Below, piece after piece: positions 17,764 to 26,551 of a stretch of DNA of 64,000 nucleotides. Position 1 is the stretch's first letter. Each line of letters begins with the position of its first letter. Source of the DNA: Bacteroidota bacterium (GTDB lineage Bacteria; Bacteroidota; Bacteroidia; Chitinophagales; Chitinophagaceae); the NCBI GenBank assembly GCA_023386235.1, contig JAEWKC010000025.1, positions 22,228 to 86,227 of the forward strand. The letters run 5' to 3'. The position numbers were made by a program, and so were the translations under genes. The notes under the pieces are model-generated. The model was not told the DNA's origin, searched no databases, and saw only the letters and a program-made list of their open reading frames with translations.

Positions 17764-18888
17764 ATGAAAAAATATATATTGTTTTCTTTCCTATTGTCTC
17801 CGGTGTTTCTTTTCGCGCAAAATTTTAAAATCACCGGTAAAATAGCGAAAACAAATCCAAGAGTTACCAAAGTAGCTCTTTACTATGCACGCAATGGTCA
17901 GAATATTTTAGACAGCGTAGAAGTAAGAAACGGCACTTATACATTTGAAGGCATGGTATCGCAGCCTACACGTGCCGATCTGCTGGCTAAATACAGTGAT
18001 GGGAAGGTAGTGCCAAGAATGTCGAGAGATCTGAAAACAATTTTTCTGGAGCCCGGCAATATTACTGTTAGCAGCATAGACTCCTTCTCTAACGCTACCA
18101 TTTCAGGTTCGCGCGCCAATGCCGAATTTGAAAAATTGCAAAGCATGGCCATGCCTTACCTGAGAGACGCGCAGACCCTGACCAGACAAACAGAAGCACT
18201 GGCGAAAAACAATAATGAAACCGAAAGAAGAAACGTACAAGCCAAGCTTGACGCCATCAACACAGAATTGAAAGAAGACGTGTATAAAAAATATTTCACC
18301 GATAACCCTTCTTCTCCCATTGCCTTATTTGCTTTGCAACAATACGCGGGCGCGCAAATGGATGATCCGGCCGAAGTAAGCAGGCTTTTTGCCATGCTTC
18401 CTCAAAATGTAAAAGAAGCCGGCGAGGGAAGAAGATTTTCGCAATTAATTAATTTTACGCAGCGCGGCAGCATCGGAAAAGCCGCTCCCGACTTCACCCA
18501 AAATGATATAAACGGGAAAGCTGTAAGACTTTCTGCACACAGAGGATCGTATGTATTGCTAAATTTCTGGGCAAGCTGGTGCGCATCGTGCAGAGCTGAA
18601 ACCCGCACTATCAGGAGCATTCATGATAAATACGGAAATGATCTGAAGATTATCAGCGTTTCACTGGATAAACCTGGAGAAAGACGCGAATGGACAGAAG
18701 CGGTAAGAAAGGACAGTATGAACTGGACCAACGTATCGGACCTGCAATTCTGGAACAATGATGTGGCTGTAAAGTACGGTATCTCTGTAGTTCCGCAAAA
18801 TATACTGATTGATAAGAACGGAAGAATCATAGGAAGAAATCTGCGGGGAGACGCGCTGGAAGCCAGGATAGAAGAACTTTTGAGATAA
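17764..18888 (+). CDS. TlpA-like thiol-disulfide oxidoreductase with DUF4369 domain
   Basis: This is a 374-residue exported protein. A signal peptide (1-19, ending FAQ) is followed by a DUF4369-type N-terminal domain (about 20-115), a helical linker with charged residues (about 125-215) and a thioredoxin domain of the TlpA/ResA type (about 235-374) with the active-site pair FWASWCASCRAE, Cys273 and Cys276. It should reduce or shuffle disulfides in the periplasm, for example in cytochrome or secreted protein maturation; the actual client is unknown. It has its own -7 element and is followed 27 bases later by the rRNA methyltransferase gene. Confidence 0.88.
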   Translation: MKKYILFSFLLSPVFLFAQNFKITGKIAKTNPRVTKVALYYARNGQNILDSVEVRNGTYTFEGMVSQPTRADLLAKYSDGKVVPRMSRDLKTIFLEPGNITVSSIDSFSNATISGSRANAEFEKLQSMAMPYLRDAQTLTRQTEALAKNNNETERRNVQAKLDAINTELKEDVYKKYFTDNPSSPIALFALQQYAGAQMDDPAEVSRLFAMLPQNVKEAGEGRRFSQLINFTQRGSIGKAAPDFTQNDINGKAVRLSAHRGSYVLLNFWASWCASCRAETRTIRSIHDKYGNDLKIISVSLDKPGERREWTEAVRKDSMNWTNVSDLQFWNNDVAVKYGISVVPQNILIDKNGRIIGRNLRGDALEARIEELLR

Positions 18889-18915
18889 ACTATTTGCCCA
18901 TAAATTATTTGCCTG

Positions 18916-20271
18916 TTGTACCAACTGCCTCAAGAGCTTATTGAATCGCTGAAAGACGTTAAAGGATTTGACGAAGAAGCCTTTAAGCAGGTGCATAATG
19001 CACGGGAAACAATAACCTCCTTACGCATTAACCCCGATAAGATTACAGATATACCACAAACACTTCCCGGAGAAAAAATTCCCTGGAGTCCTTATGGCTG
19101 TTATCTTTCAGAGCGTCCTTCATTTACATTAGACCCGATGTTGCATGCAGGCGCATATTATGTGCAGGAAGCCGGCAGCCAGTTTTTATGGGAAGTTTTA
19201 AAACAAATATTTAAAACAAATAAAGAAGCAACAGTAGCCGATCTTTGTGCTGCACCGGGAGGCAAAAGCACTTTGCTGGCTTCTTACTTTACAGATGGAT
19301 GCGTAGTTGCCAACGAAGTAATCAAATCAAGATGCGCTATACTGGAAGAAAATATTACCAAATGGGGCGCTGCCAATACAATTGTTACCAACAACGACCC
19401 TAAAGATTTCAGCCGGCTGCCGGGTTTTTTTGATGCGCTCGTGATTGACGCTCCCTGTAGCGGCAGCGGACTTTTCAGAAAAGACAACGGCGCTATAGAA
19501 GAATGGAGCATTGCCAATGTAGAGCTTTGCAGCAAGCGGCAGCAGCGCATTTTACATGATGCTTACGACTCTTTAAAAAACAACGGCTATCTTATTTACG
19601 CTACTTGCTCTTATTCAAAAGAAGAAAACGAAGATATAATAGACTATATCCTGCAAAATTTTGAAACAGAAAGTGTACGAGTGCAGATAAATGACAGCTG
19701 GAATATAATAGAAACCAATACCGGCAATAAAGGTTATGGCTACAGATTTTTTCCGCACAAAGTAAAAAGTGAAGGATTTTTTATAGCAGTATTTAAAAAG
19801 AAAGACGGTACGCATTACACCGATACTTTAAAAGCAAAATGGGAGCTTGCCTCTAAAAAAGAAATGGAAGAGATAGCCCGCTGGATGCAGCATACAGAAG
19901 ATTTTCAAGTGATAAAAAACAATGACAAATTAATTGCCATACGAAAGCAAGATGTTGAAAAAATAAGTGCGCTGAAACAAAATTTATATCTGAAAAAAGC
20001 AGGAATAGAATTAGGAGAAATAAAAAACAAAGGGTTGGTGCCGGCGCATAATTTCGCGCTATCCGGGCTGGTAAGCAAAAGCATGCCACACATTGAGCTG
20101 ACTAAAGAAGACGCGCTTAATTATCTTCGAAAAAAAGATTTTGCGTACAATGATAATTCTACCGGGTGGGCGTTGGCAACGTATAACCAGATCCCGATTG
20201 GATGGATGAAAATACTTCCCAACAGGGTAAACAACTACTATCCTGTAGAATGGCGCATTCTGAAGCAGTAG
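18916..20271 (+). CDS. RsmF-like 16S rRNA (cytosine-C5) methyltransferase
   Basis: This 451-residue S-adenosylmethionine-dependent RNA methyltransferase has the NSUN/RsmF plan. DLCAAPGGKST (109-119) binds the cofactor; DAPCSGSGLFRKD holds one catalytic cysteine (Cys181) and YATCSYSKEENE the second (Cys231). The C-terminal part (about 330-451) is the RsmF-specific extension. Start: in-frame TTG at 18916 (an in-frame TAA lies at 18901), giving MYQLPQELIESLKDV, which fits the family. By analogy it methylates a cytosine of 16S rRNA. It lies 27 bases after the TlpA-like gene, with a separate role. Confidence 0.88.
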   Translation: MYQLPQELIESLKDVKGFDEEAFKQVHNARETITSLRINPDKITDIPQTLPGEKIPWSPYGCYLSERPSFTLDPMLHAGAYYVQEAGSQFLWEVLKQIFKTNKEATVADLCAAPGGKSTLLASYFTDGCVVANEVIKSRCAILEENITKWGAANTIVTNNDPKDFSRLPGFFDALVIDAPCSGSGLFRKDNGAIEEWSIANVELCSKRQQRILHDAYDSLKNNGYLIYATCSYSKEENEDIIDYILQNFETESVRVQINDSWNIIETNTGNKGYGYRFFPHKVKSEGFFIAVFKKKDGTHYTDTLKAKWELASKKEMEEIARWMQHTEDFQVIKNNDKLIAIRKQDVEKISALKQNLYLKKAGIELGEIKNKGLVPAHNFALSGLVSKSMPHIELTKEDALNYLRKKDFAYNDNSTGWALATYNQIPIGWMKILPNRVNNYYPVEWRILKQ

Positions 20272-20351
20272 GCAGCATACGAAAGAGATTAAAAATAACG
20301 TTATTTTAAAATTAATATATTACTTTTATATTGTAAAACAGAGAGAATAGA

Positions 20352-21182
20352 ATGAAAAGAATAATCATCTTAATATTTAGCCTGATTGTTTCTACACAGT
20401 TGATGGCGCAAAGGTTTCATACCGTAAAATCGGGCGAAACACTTTCTGCCATTGCAAGAGATTATGGCACTACCGTGGGAGATATTATGCGCCTGAATGG
20501 CATGAACGCCGATAGTAAACTGATAGTAGGAGAAAGAATACAAATACCTCCAAGCGGAAAAACGATTCTCAGAGGAAGAACTCATACCATACAATCCGGC
20601 GAAACGCTTTCCGCTATCGCTCAACAATATGGTACAACCGTGGGAGATATCATGCGCCTGAACGGTATGAATGCAGACAGTAAGCTGGTAATAGGAGAAG
20701 TGATCAATATTCCCGATGCGGGAGTAGCCGTTGCCAGAAACGATGCACCTGTTGCATCTCCTGCAGATGATGGCTTTGAAATCGCGGAAGCGCCATCATC
20801 CGCCGATCTGGAAGATAACAGCAGCACGCAGCCGGTATTTATTCCTCCTGCTACAGCAGAAAGTTCTGTGAATCAGGGAGTATTCGCGGGTAATTTTAAA
20901 ACAGCAGGCACAGAGGTGAGCACTTCGGGGGAGGCTAAAACATTCAAATCGGAAAGTGGCTGGACAGACCATAAATACTTCATTTTGATGAATGACATAG
21001 AACCCGGAAAAGTAGTAAAGGTAGAAAGCGGCAATGGCAATGTGATATACGCAAAAGTATTATGGAATCTGGGCGGCGGCAGAGAAAACCGTGGGTTAAC
21101 TTATCGCATTAATGAAGCGGCCGCCCAAACTTTAGGCATTGCAGATAACAAATTTACTATCTCTGTATCTTATTACCGTTAA
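20352..21182 (+). CDS. Secreted protein with two LysM domains
   Basis: This 276-residue exported protein has a signal peptide (1-20, ending LMAQ) followed by two LysM peptidoglycan-binding domains (about 23-66 and 78-121) that are nearly identical in their last 30 residues, sharing TVGDIMRLNGMNADSKL. A Ser/Ala/Asp-rich linker (about 125-190) leads to a C-terminal domain (about 200-276, ending FTISVSYYR) that resembles the double-psi-beta-barrel tail of septal/RlpA-type proteins, but I cannot confirm it. A cell-wall-associated structural or hydrolytic role is likely. Single gene between two unrelated ones. Confidence 0.82.
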   Translation: MKRIIILIFSLIVSTQLMAQRFHTVKSGETLSAIARDYGTTVGDIMRLNGMNADSKLIVGERIQIPPSGKTILRGRTHTIQSGETLSAIAQQYGTTVGDIMRLNGMNADSKLVIGEVINIPDAGVAVARNDAPVASPADDGFEIAEAPSSADLEDNSSTQPVFIPPATAESSVNQGVFAGNFKTAGTEVSTSGEAKTFKSESGWTDHKYFILMNDIEPGKVVKVESGNGNVIYAKVLWNLGGGRENRGLTYRINEAAAQTLGIADNKFTISVSYYR

Positions 21183-21195
21183 GCTTGTATCGTTC

Positions 21196-21807
21196 ATGGC
21201 ACAAACTTCCGCCAAAGTAGATCAGTATATTCTCAATGCGCAACCATTTGCACAGCCTTTACTGGAGCACTTAAGAGGTTTAATACACGAAACCTGCCCG
21301 GTAGCCGTTGAAACCATTAAATGGGGAATGCCTCATTTTGAATACAACGGAAAAAACCTATGTAGTTTCGCGGCTTTCAAAAAACATTGCTCGCTCACTT
21401 TTTGGATGGCCGGAGAAATGAAGACTTTTAAAAAACTCAACAAAGACCATGCACAAGGCATGGGACATTTTGGGAAAATCACCACTGCTGAAGCTCTGCC
21501 TTCCAACAAAGACCTGAAAGCCTGCATAAAAGAAGCCATGACACTTTTGGATAATGGCTTTGTGCTGAAAAAAAACAAACCTGACGACGACAAAGAACTG
21601 GATATTCCCGACTTCTTTTCCCGGGCGCTTACAACTAACAAAAAAGCCAAGGCTAATTTTGACAAAGCTTCCTACTCCTGGAAAAAAGAATATGTAGAAT
21701 GGATTACTGACGCGAAAACCGATGCCACACGCGAAAAGCGCATGAATACTGCATTAGAGTGGATGGAAGAGGGAAAAGGAAGAAACTGGAAATATCAAAA
21801 AAAGTAA
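21196..21807 (+). CDS. DUF1801/YdeI-type protein
   Basis: This is a 203-residue soluble protein with an iron-chaperone-like DUF1801 domain (about 1-110: VDQYILNAQPFAQPLLEHLR, ETIKWGMPHFEYNGKNL, FKKHCSLTFW) and a C-terminal YdeI-like helical extension rich in lysine (SWKKEYVEWITDAKTDATRE..., MEEGKGRNWKYQKK). The function is unknown; some relatives have been linked to iron or antimicrobial-peptide resistance. The frame opens upstream inside the LysM gene, but the ATG at 21196, 13 bases after that gene's stop, gives the family start MAQTSAKVDQYI. Confidence 0.75.
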   Translation: MAQTSAKVDQYILNAQPFAQPLLEHLRGLIHETCPVAVETIKWGMPHFEYNGKNLCSFAAFKKHCSLTFWMAGEMKTFKKLNKDHAQGMGHFGKITTAEALPSNKDLKACIKEAMTLLDNGFVLKKNKPDDDKELDIPDFFSRALTTNKKAKANFDKASYSWKKEYVEWITDAKTDATREKRMNTALEWMEEGKGRNWKYQKK

Positions 21808-22036
21808 GCTAGCGATGCAGTACCGTATCCTCTTCGACAGGTGAGGATTGAGACAGAAAAATTGCATTCAATGCCTTACACACGAAACAATATCGCGCAA
21901 AATTTCATTAAAATAAAAATTACTCCGATTCCATTTCCAAACCCCGGCCATATTTCAGAGCAGACCAGAATAATATCTTTTTAAATACTCTCTATTTTAT
22001 CAAAAAAATTATGTATGAATTAAGTACATTTGTTAA

Positions 22037-24289
22037 GTGAAAGCGACGACGAAAGAACCACCAAAATATTATCTTAACGAAGAGCAGGAGAAAAAAGAAA
22101 TATTAAGGAACTACAGAGCCTTAATGAAAATGCTGCGCCCGAAACTAAAGAAGGGCGATAAAGAGCTGTTGCGCAATGCTTTTGAAATGGCAGCAGAGGC
22201 GCACTCGGAAATGCGCAGGAAGAGCGGCGAGCCTTACATTCTGCACCCACTTGCCGTGGCAATGATTTGCGTGGAAGAAATAGGGCTGGGCGTAAGAAGC
22301 GCCATCTGCGCGCTGCTTCACGACACGGTGGAAGATACGCACATCACCCTGGAAGATATACAACGAGAGTTTGGAAATGAAATTCCTAAAATTGTTGACG
22401 GGCTTACAAAAATATCTACTGTATCAGATACAAGTGCTTCCTCCTCGCAGCAGGCGGAAAACTTTAAAAAAATACTGCTCACACTTACCGATGATCCTCG
22501 CGTAATACTCATAAAGCTGGCAGACAGGCTGCACAATATGCGCACGCTCGACTTTATGAAAACCGAAAAGCAGCTCAAAATCGCCAGCGAAACAATTTTT
22601 GTTTACGCTCCGCTTGCGCATAGAATGGGCTTGTACGAAATTAAAACCGAAATGGAAGATCTGGCCATGAAATACATGGAGCCGGATAAGTATAAGGAGA
22701 TTGCCAAAAAGCTTGCAGAAACAAAACGGGAAAGGAACCGCTACATCAATGAATTTATCAAACCAATAAGGGAAAAGTTAGAAAAAAACGGCTTCAGTTT
22801 TGAGATATACGGCAGACCCAAAAGCATACATTCCATTTGGAATAAAATGAAAAAGAAAGGGATTGAATTTGAAGAAGTATACGATCTTTTTGCCATTCGT
22901 GTAATTATTGATTCTGAACCCAATAAAGAAAAGGAAGCCTGTTGGAAGGTTTATTCTCTTATAACAGATGAATATACTCCATCTCCCGAAAGGCTGCGAG
23001 ATTGGCTGAGTAATCCCAAAAGCAATGGATATGAGGCTTTGCACACAACGGTAATGGGCGGTCACGGCAAATGGGTAGAGGTACAGATACGCAGCCGCCG
23101 CATGAATGAAATAGCGGAAAAAGGATTAGCCGCGCATTATAAATACAAAGAAGATACCACCGCGCAGGAAGAAGACCGCTTTGAAAAATGGTTCTCTCAA
23201 ATAAGAGAAGCTATGGTTACAGGTTCGGATAGCGTGGATTTTCTGCAAGATTTTAAAACAAGCTTTTTAGTAGAAGATATTTATGTTTATACGCCAAAAG
23301 GAGAAGTAAAAATGCTTCCGATTGGTTCTACCGCTCTTGATTTTGCATTCAGCATTCACACGGCTGTAGGCTCGCAGTGCATCGGCGCCAAAGTAAATCA
23401 CCGCCTGGTTCCTATAGGACACAAGCTTAGAAGCGGCGACCAGGTAGAAATTATTACCAGCCAGAAACAAAAGCCCAGTGAAGATTGGCTAAACTACGTA
23501 GTAACCGCCAAAGCCAAAAACAAAATAAAAGACGCGCTGAAGGAGGAAAAAAGAAAAGTAGCGGAAGACGGAAAATATACGCTAATGCGAAAGCTGGACA
23601 ATATGAAGGCGGCCTTTTCCGCACACAACATAGAAGAGCTTTATACATTTTACAAACTCAATTCTCAGCTGGATTTATTTTACCAGATTGCAACCAAAAA
23701 AATTGATTTAAAAGAATTAAAAGATTTTAAAGTAATTGGCGACAAACTTGAGCAGCCTCGTACTTCCAAATCAGCACACGCCGAAGTATTTGAAGATAAA
23801 GCGCAGACATTTAGCAAAAAAGATTCTGAGCTGATAATTTTTGGCGAAAGCAGCGACAAGATAATGTATTCCCTTGCCAAGTGTTGTCATCCCATACCCG
23901 GGGATGATGTGTTTGGATTCATCAGCACGGGAAAGGGGATGATCATCCATCGCACGTCCTGCCCCAATGCCACGCAACTCCTGTCAAATTATGGCCACAG
24001 GATTGTAAAGACAAGATGGGCCAACAGCAAAGAAATTTCTTTTCTTACCGGGATTGAAATTATTGGTCTCGACGATTTTGGAATGATCAACAGAATCACT
24101 ACTGTTGTAAGCAATGACATGCGCATCAATATTTCTTCTATGTCCATTGAATCGGAAAGCGGCTATTTCAAGGGGAAACTCAAAGTTTTTGTGAGAGACA
24201 AGGAAGAGCTTGACAGGTTAATCATCGCTTTAAAGAAAGTAGAAGGAGTAGAAAAAGTAACGCGTTTTGATGCGGATGAAAAAGGGTAG
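22037..24289 (+). CDS. Bifunctional (p)ppGpp synthetase/hydrolase, Rel/SpoT
   Basis: This 750-residue enzyme makes and breaks the stringent-response alarmone (p)ppGpp. The order is full: HD hydrolase domain with HDTVED (95-100) and ADRLHNMRT, synthetase domain with YGRPKSIHSIWNKM and DLFAIRVIID, TGS domain with VYTPKGEVKMLPIGSTALDFA, then a zinc-finger/helical region and a C-terminal ACT domain (FLTGIEIIGLDDFGMINRI...). The HD residues are present, so it should be bifunctional. The start is GTG at 22037 (KATTKEPPKYY). It is the only such gene in the window. Isolated, with about 230 bases of spacer upstream. Confidence 0.95.
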   Translation: MKATTKEPPKYYLNEEQEKKEILRNYRALMKMLRPKLKKGDKELLRNAFEMAAEAHSEMRRKSGEPYILHPLAVAMICVEEIGLGVRSAICALLHDTVEDTHITLEDIQREFGNEIPKIVDGLTKISTVSDTSASSSQQAENFKKILLTLTDDPRVILIKLADRLHNMRTLDFMKTEKQLKIASETIFVYAPLAHRMGLYEIKTEMEDLAMKYMEPDKYKEIAKKLAETKRERNRYINEFIKPIREKLEKNGFSFEIYGRPKSIHSIWNKMKKKGIEFEEVYDLFAIRVIIDSEPNKEKEACWKVYSLITDEYTPSPERLRDWLSNPKSNGYEALHTTVMGGHGKWVEVQIRSRRMNEIAEKGLAAHYKYKEDTTAQEEDRFEKWFSQIREAMVTGSDSVDFLQDFKTSFLVEDIYVYTPKGEVKMLPIGSTALDFAFSIHTAVGSQCIGAKVNHRLVPIGHKLRSGDQVEIITSQKQKPSEDWLNYVVTAKAKNKIKDALKEEKRKVAEDGKYTLMRKLDNMKAAFSAHNIEELYTFYKLNSQLDLFYQIATKKIDLKELKDFKVIGDKLEQPRTSKSAHAEVFEDKAQTFSKKDSELIIFGESSDKIMYSLAKCCHPIPGDDVFGFISTGKGMIIHRTSCPNATQLLSNYGHRIVKTRWANSKEISFLTGIEIIGLDDFGMINRITTVVSNDMRINISSMSIESESGYFKGKLKVFVRDKEELDRLIIALKKVEGVEKVTRFDADEKG

Positions 24290-24385
24290 ATACTGATGAT
24301 TTTTAAACCAAAGTCTTTCTTTTTTTAGCGAGTTTGTTTATTCTGCCTAAAAGAGCATAAATTTAAGCTTATAAAATCAGCTACT

Positions 24386-26365
24386 ATGAAATATTTGACT
24401 TTGTCTATCGCGCTGGCACTTTATTCAGTCATGCTTTTTGCGCAAAAAACAAGTACCGTTACTATCCAGTCTCCTGACAATTCTATTGAGCTGTCAATAA
24501 ATATCGGCAGCAATATTACATGGGCGGTTACCAAAAATAAAACCTCTGTTATTTCTCCTTCTGCAATATCGCTGACTCTTGGCAATGGTGAAATATTGGG
24601 CAAAGATCCAAAAATAAAAAGCAGGAAAGAAAAAGTAGTGAACACAACCGTTACGGGATTGTTTTACAAGAAAACAACTATCATTGATAACTACAGAGAA
24701 GTTGCCTTGCAGTTTCAAAACGACTATGGCTTACTATTCCGGGTATACAACACCGGTGTGGCGTACAGGTTTGTAACAAATAAAAAATCGCCTTTAACCA
24801 TTGTCAGTGAAGAAGCCAATTTTAATTTCGATAAAGATTATTCTACAGTTGTGCCTTATGTAAATACTTACGTTACAAAAAACGGCACTGGCGATGTGTA
24901 CATCAATTCATTTGAAAACACGTACAATTATCTCAATATTTCGGAACTTAATAAAGATACGATTGCCTTTACGCCTATTCTTGTAAATATTGATAATGGT
25001 AAAAAAGTCGCTATCATGGAAGCCGACCTTGAAGACTATCCGGGCATGTTTCTGAAAGCTAAGCACCACGGCTTTTACAGCGATTTTGCTCCTTATCCAA
25101 AATCGGAAAAACAAGCCGGGCACAACAATCTGCAAACATTTGTTACCGAACGGGAAAACTTTATTGCAAAAACCTCCGGTACAAGAACTTTCCCCTGGCG
25201 CTTAGTAGTCATTAGTGAGCAGGATAAAGAATTGCTCAACAATGATTTGGTATACCTGCTGGCCTCACCTTCAAGGATTGATAATACTTCATGGATACAA
25301 CCTGGCAAAGTAGCCTGGGATTGGTGGAACCATTGGAATATCAAAAATGTAGATTTTGTAGCAGGCATCAACACGGCAACTTATAAATACTATATTGACT
25401 TTGCATCTGAATATAATATCGAATATATTCTACTTGATGAAGGCTGGGCAAACAGCTTGGATATTATGGACATAGTGCCGCAAATTAATTTGCAGGAAAT
25501 CATTGATTACGGCAAACAAAAAAATGTAGGCATCTGGCTTTGGGCAGGATGGTTGCCTTTAAATAAAAAAATGGATGAAGCGCTAAGTAAATATGCCGGT
25601 ATGGGCATCAAAGGATTTAAAGTAGATTTCATGGATCGTGATGACCAGAAGATGGTCAACTTTTATTATCATCTTTCGCAAAAAGCTGCTGAGCACAAGA
25701 TAATGATTGACTTTCACGGCTCGTATAAACCTACCGGTTTGCAACGAACTTTTCCCAATGTTGTCAATTTTGAAGGCGTGTACGGGATGGAGCAGCTTAA
25801 ATGGGCCAATCCGGATATGCCAAAAAATGACGTAACTATACCTTTTGTACGCATGCTGGCCGGCCCGCTTGATTATACACCCGGCGCTATGAGCAATGCT
25901 AATAAAACCAATTTCAGAGCTGTCAACGCTCAACCAATGAGCCAGGGTACACGCTGTCATCAGCTGGCAATGTATGTAGTATACGAGGCCCCTTTCTCTA
26001 TGCTAAGTGATAATCCTTCTGCATATTTGCGTGAAGAAATTTCTACAAAATTCATTGTAGATATTCCAACTACTTTTGACGAAACGGTTGCCCTTGACGG
26101 CAAGGTAGGAGAATATGCCATAATAGCCCGCAGGAAAGGAAATATCTGGTATATAGGCGGGATGACGGACTGGACCGCGCGCGACATAACACTTGATTTT
26201 TCTTTCTTAAAAAATGGAAAATACCAACTTGAGTTATACACCGATGGAGCAAATGCGCATAGAGGTGGTACCGACTTTAAAAAAGAAAACAAAAGCATTT
26301 CTTCCTCCGATAAATTGAGCATACACATGGCGCCCGGCGGAGGCTTCGCGGCGGTGATAAAGTAA
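24386..26365 (+). CDS. GH97 glycoside hydrolase, probable retaining alpha-galactosidase type
   Basis: This is a 659-residue secreted enzyme. The signal peptide (1-20, ending LFAQ) is followed by an N-terminal beta-sandwich, a TIM barrel (about 300-540) and a C-terminal beta domain. Barrel marks: VAWDWWNHWNI (309-319), LLDEGWAN, GIKGFKVDFMDRDDQ (407-421) with Asp414, and NFEGVYGMEQLKW (461-473) with Glu463 and Glu469. In the retaining GH97 alpha-galactosidase of B. thetaiotaomicron the nucleophile is Asp415 and the acid/base Glu470, as I recall; Asp414/Glu469 and the 659-residue length fit that branch better than SusB (738 residues). The substrate remains inferred. The phosphoesterase gene follows 187 bases later. 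Confidence 0.82.
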   Translation: MKYLTLSIALALYSVMLFAQKTSTVTIQSPDNSIELSINIGSNITWAVTKNKTSVISPSAISLTLGNGEILGKDPKIKSRKEKVVNTTVTGLFYKKTTIIDNYREVALQFQNDYGLLFRVYNTGVAYRFVTNKKSPLTIVSEEANFNFDKDYSTVVPYVNTYVTKNGTGDVYINSFENTYNYLNISELNKDTIAFTPILVNIDNGKKVAIMEADLEDYPGMFLKAKHHGFYSDFAPYPKSEKQAGHNNLQTFVTERENFIAKTSGTRTFPWRLVVISEQDKELLNNDLVYLLASPSRIDNTSWIQPGKVAWDWWNHWNIKNVDFVAGINTATYKYYIDFASEYNIEYILLDEGWANSLDIMDIVPQINLQEIIDYGKQKNVGIWLWAGWLPLNKKMDEALSKYAGMGIKGFKVDFMDRDDQKMVNFYYHLSQKAAEHKIMIDFHGSYKPTGLQRTFPNVVNFEGVYGMEQLKWANPDMPKNDVTIPFVRMLAGPLDYTPGAMSNANKTNFRAVNAQPMSQGTRCHQLAMYVVYEAPFSMLSDNPSAYLREEISTKFIVDIPTTFDETVALDGKVGEYAIIARRKGNIWYIGGMTDWTARDITLDFSFLKNGKYQLELYTDGANAHRGGTDFKKENKSISSSDKLSIHMAPGGGFAAVIK

Positions 26366-26551
26366 ATGTATTTTTAAGAATGTGAGTTGTTTTTTTGATG
26401 CGTATCTTAGAGAAGAAGACGAAGATTGAAAACCATTCTACAAATTGCAAAAAGAACTTTTCAATAGACTTTTAGAAATTCTTTTCATCTGCCACACTGC
26501 TGATAGGCAGGAAAAACCTTATTTTGCATACGTTTAGCAAAACCATATATT

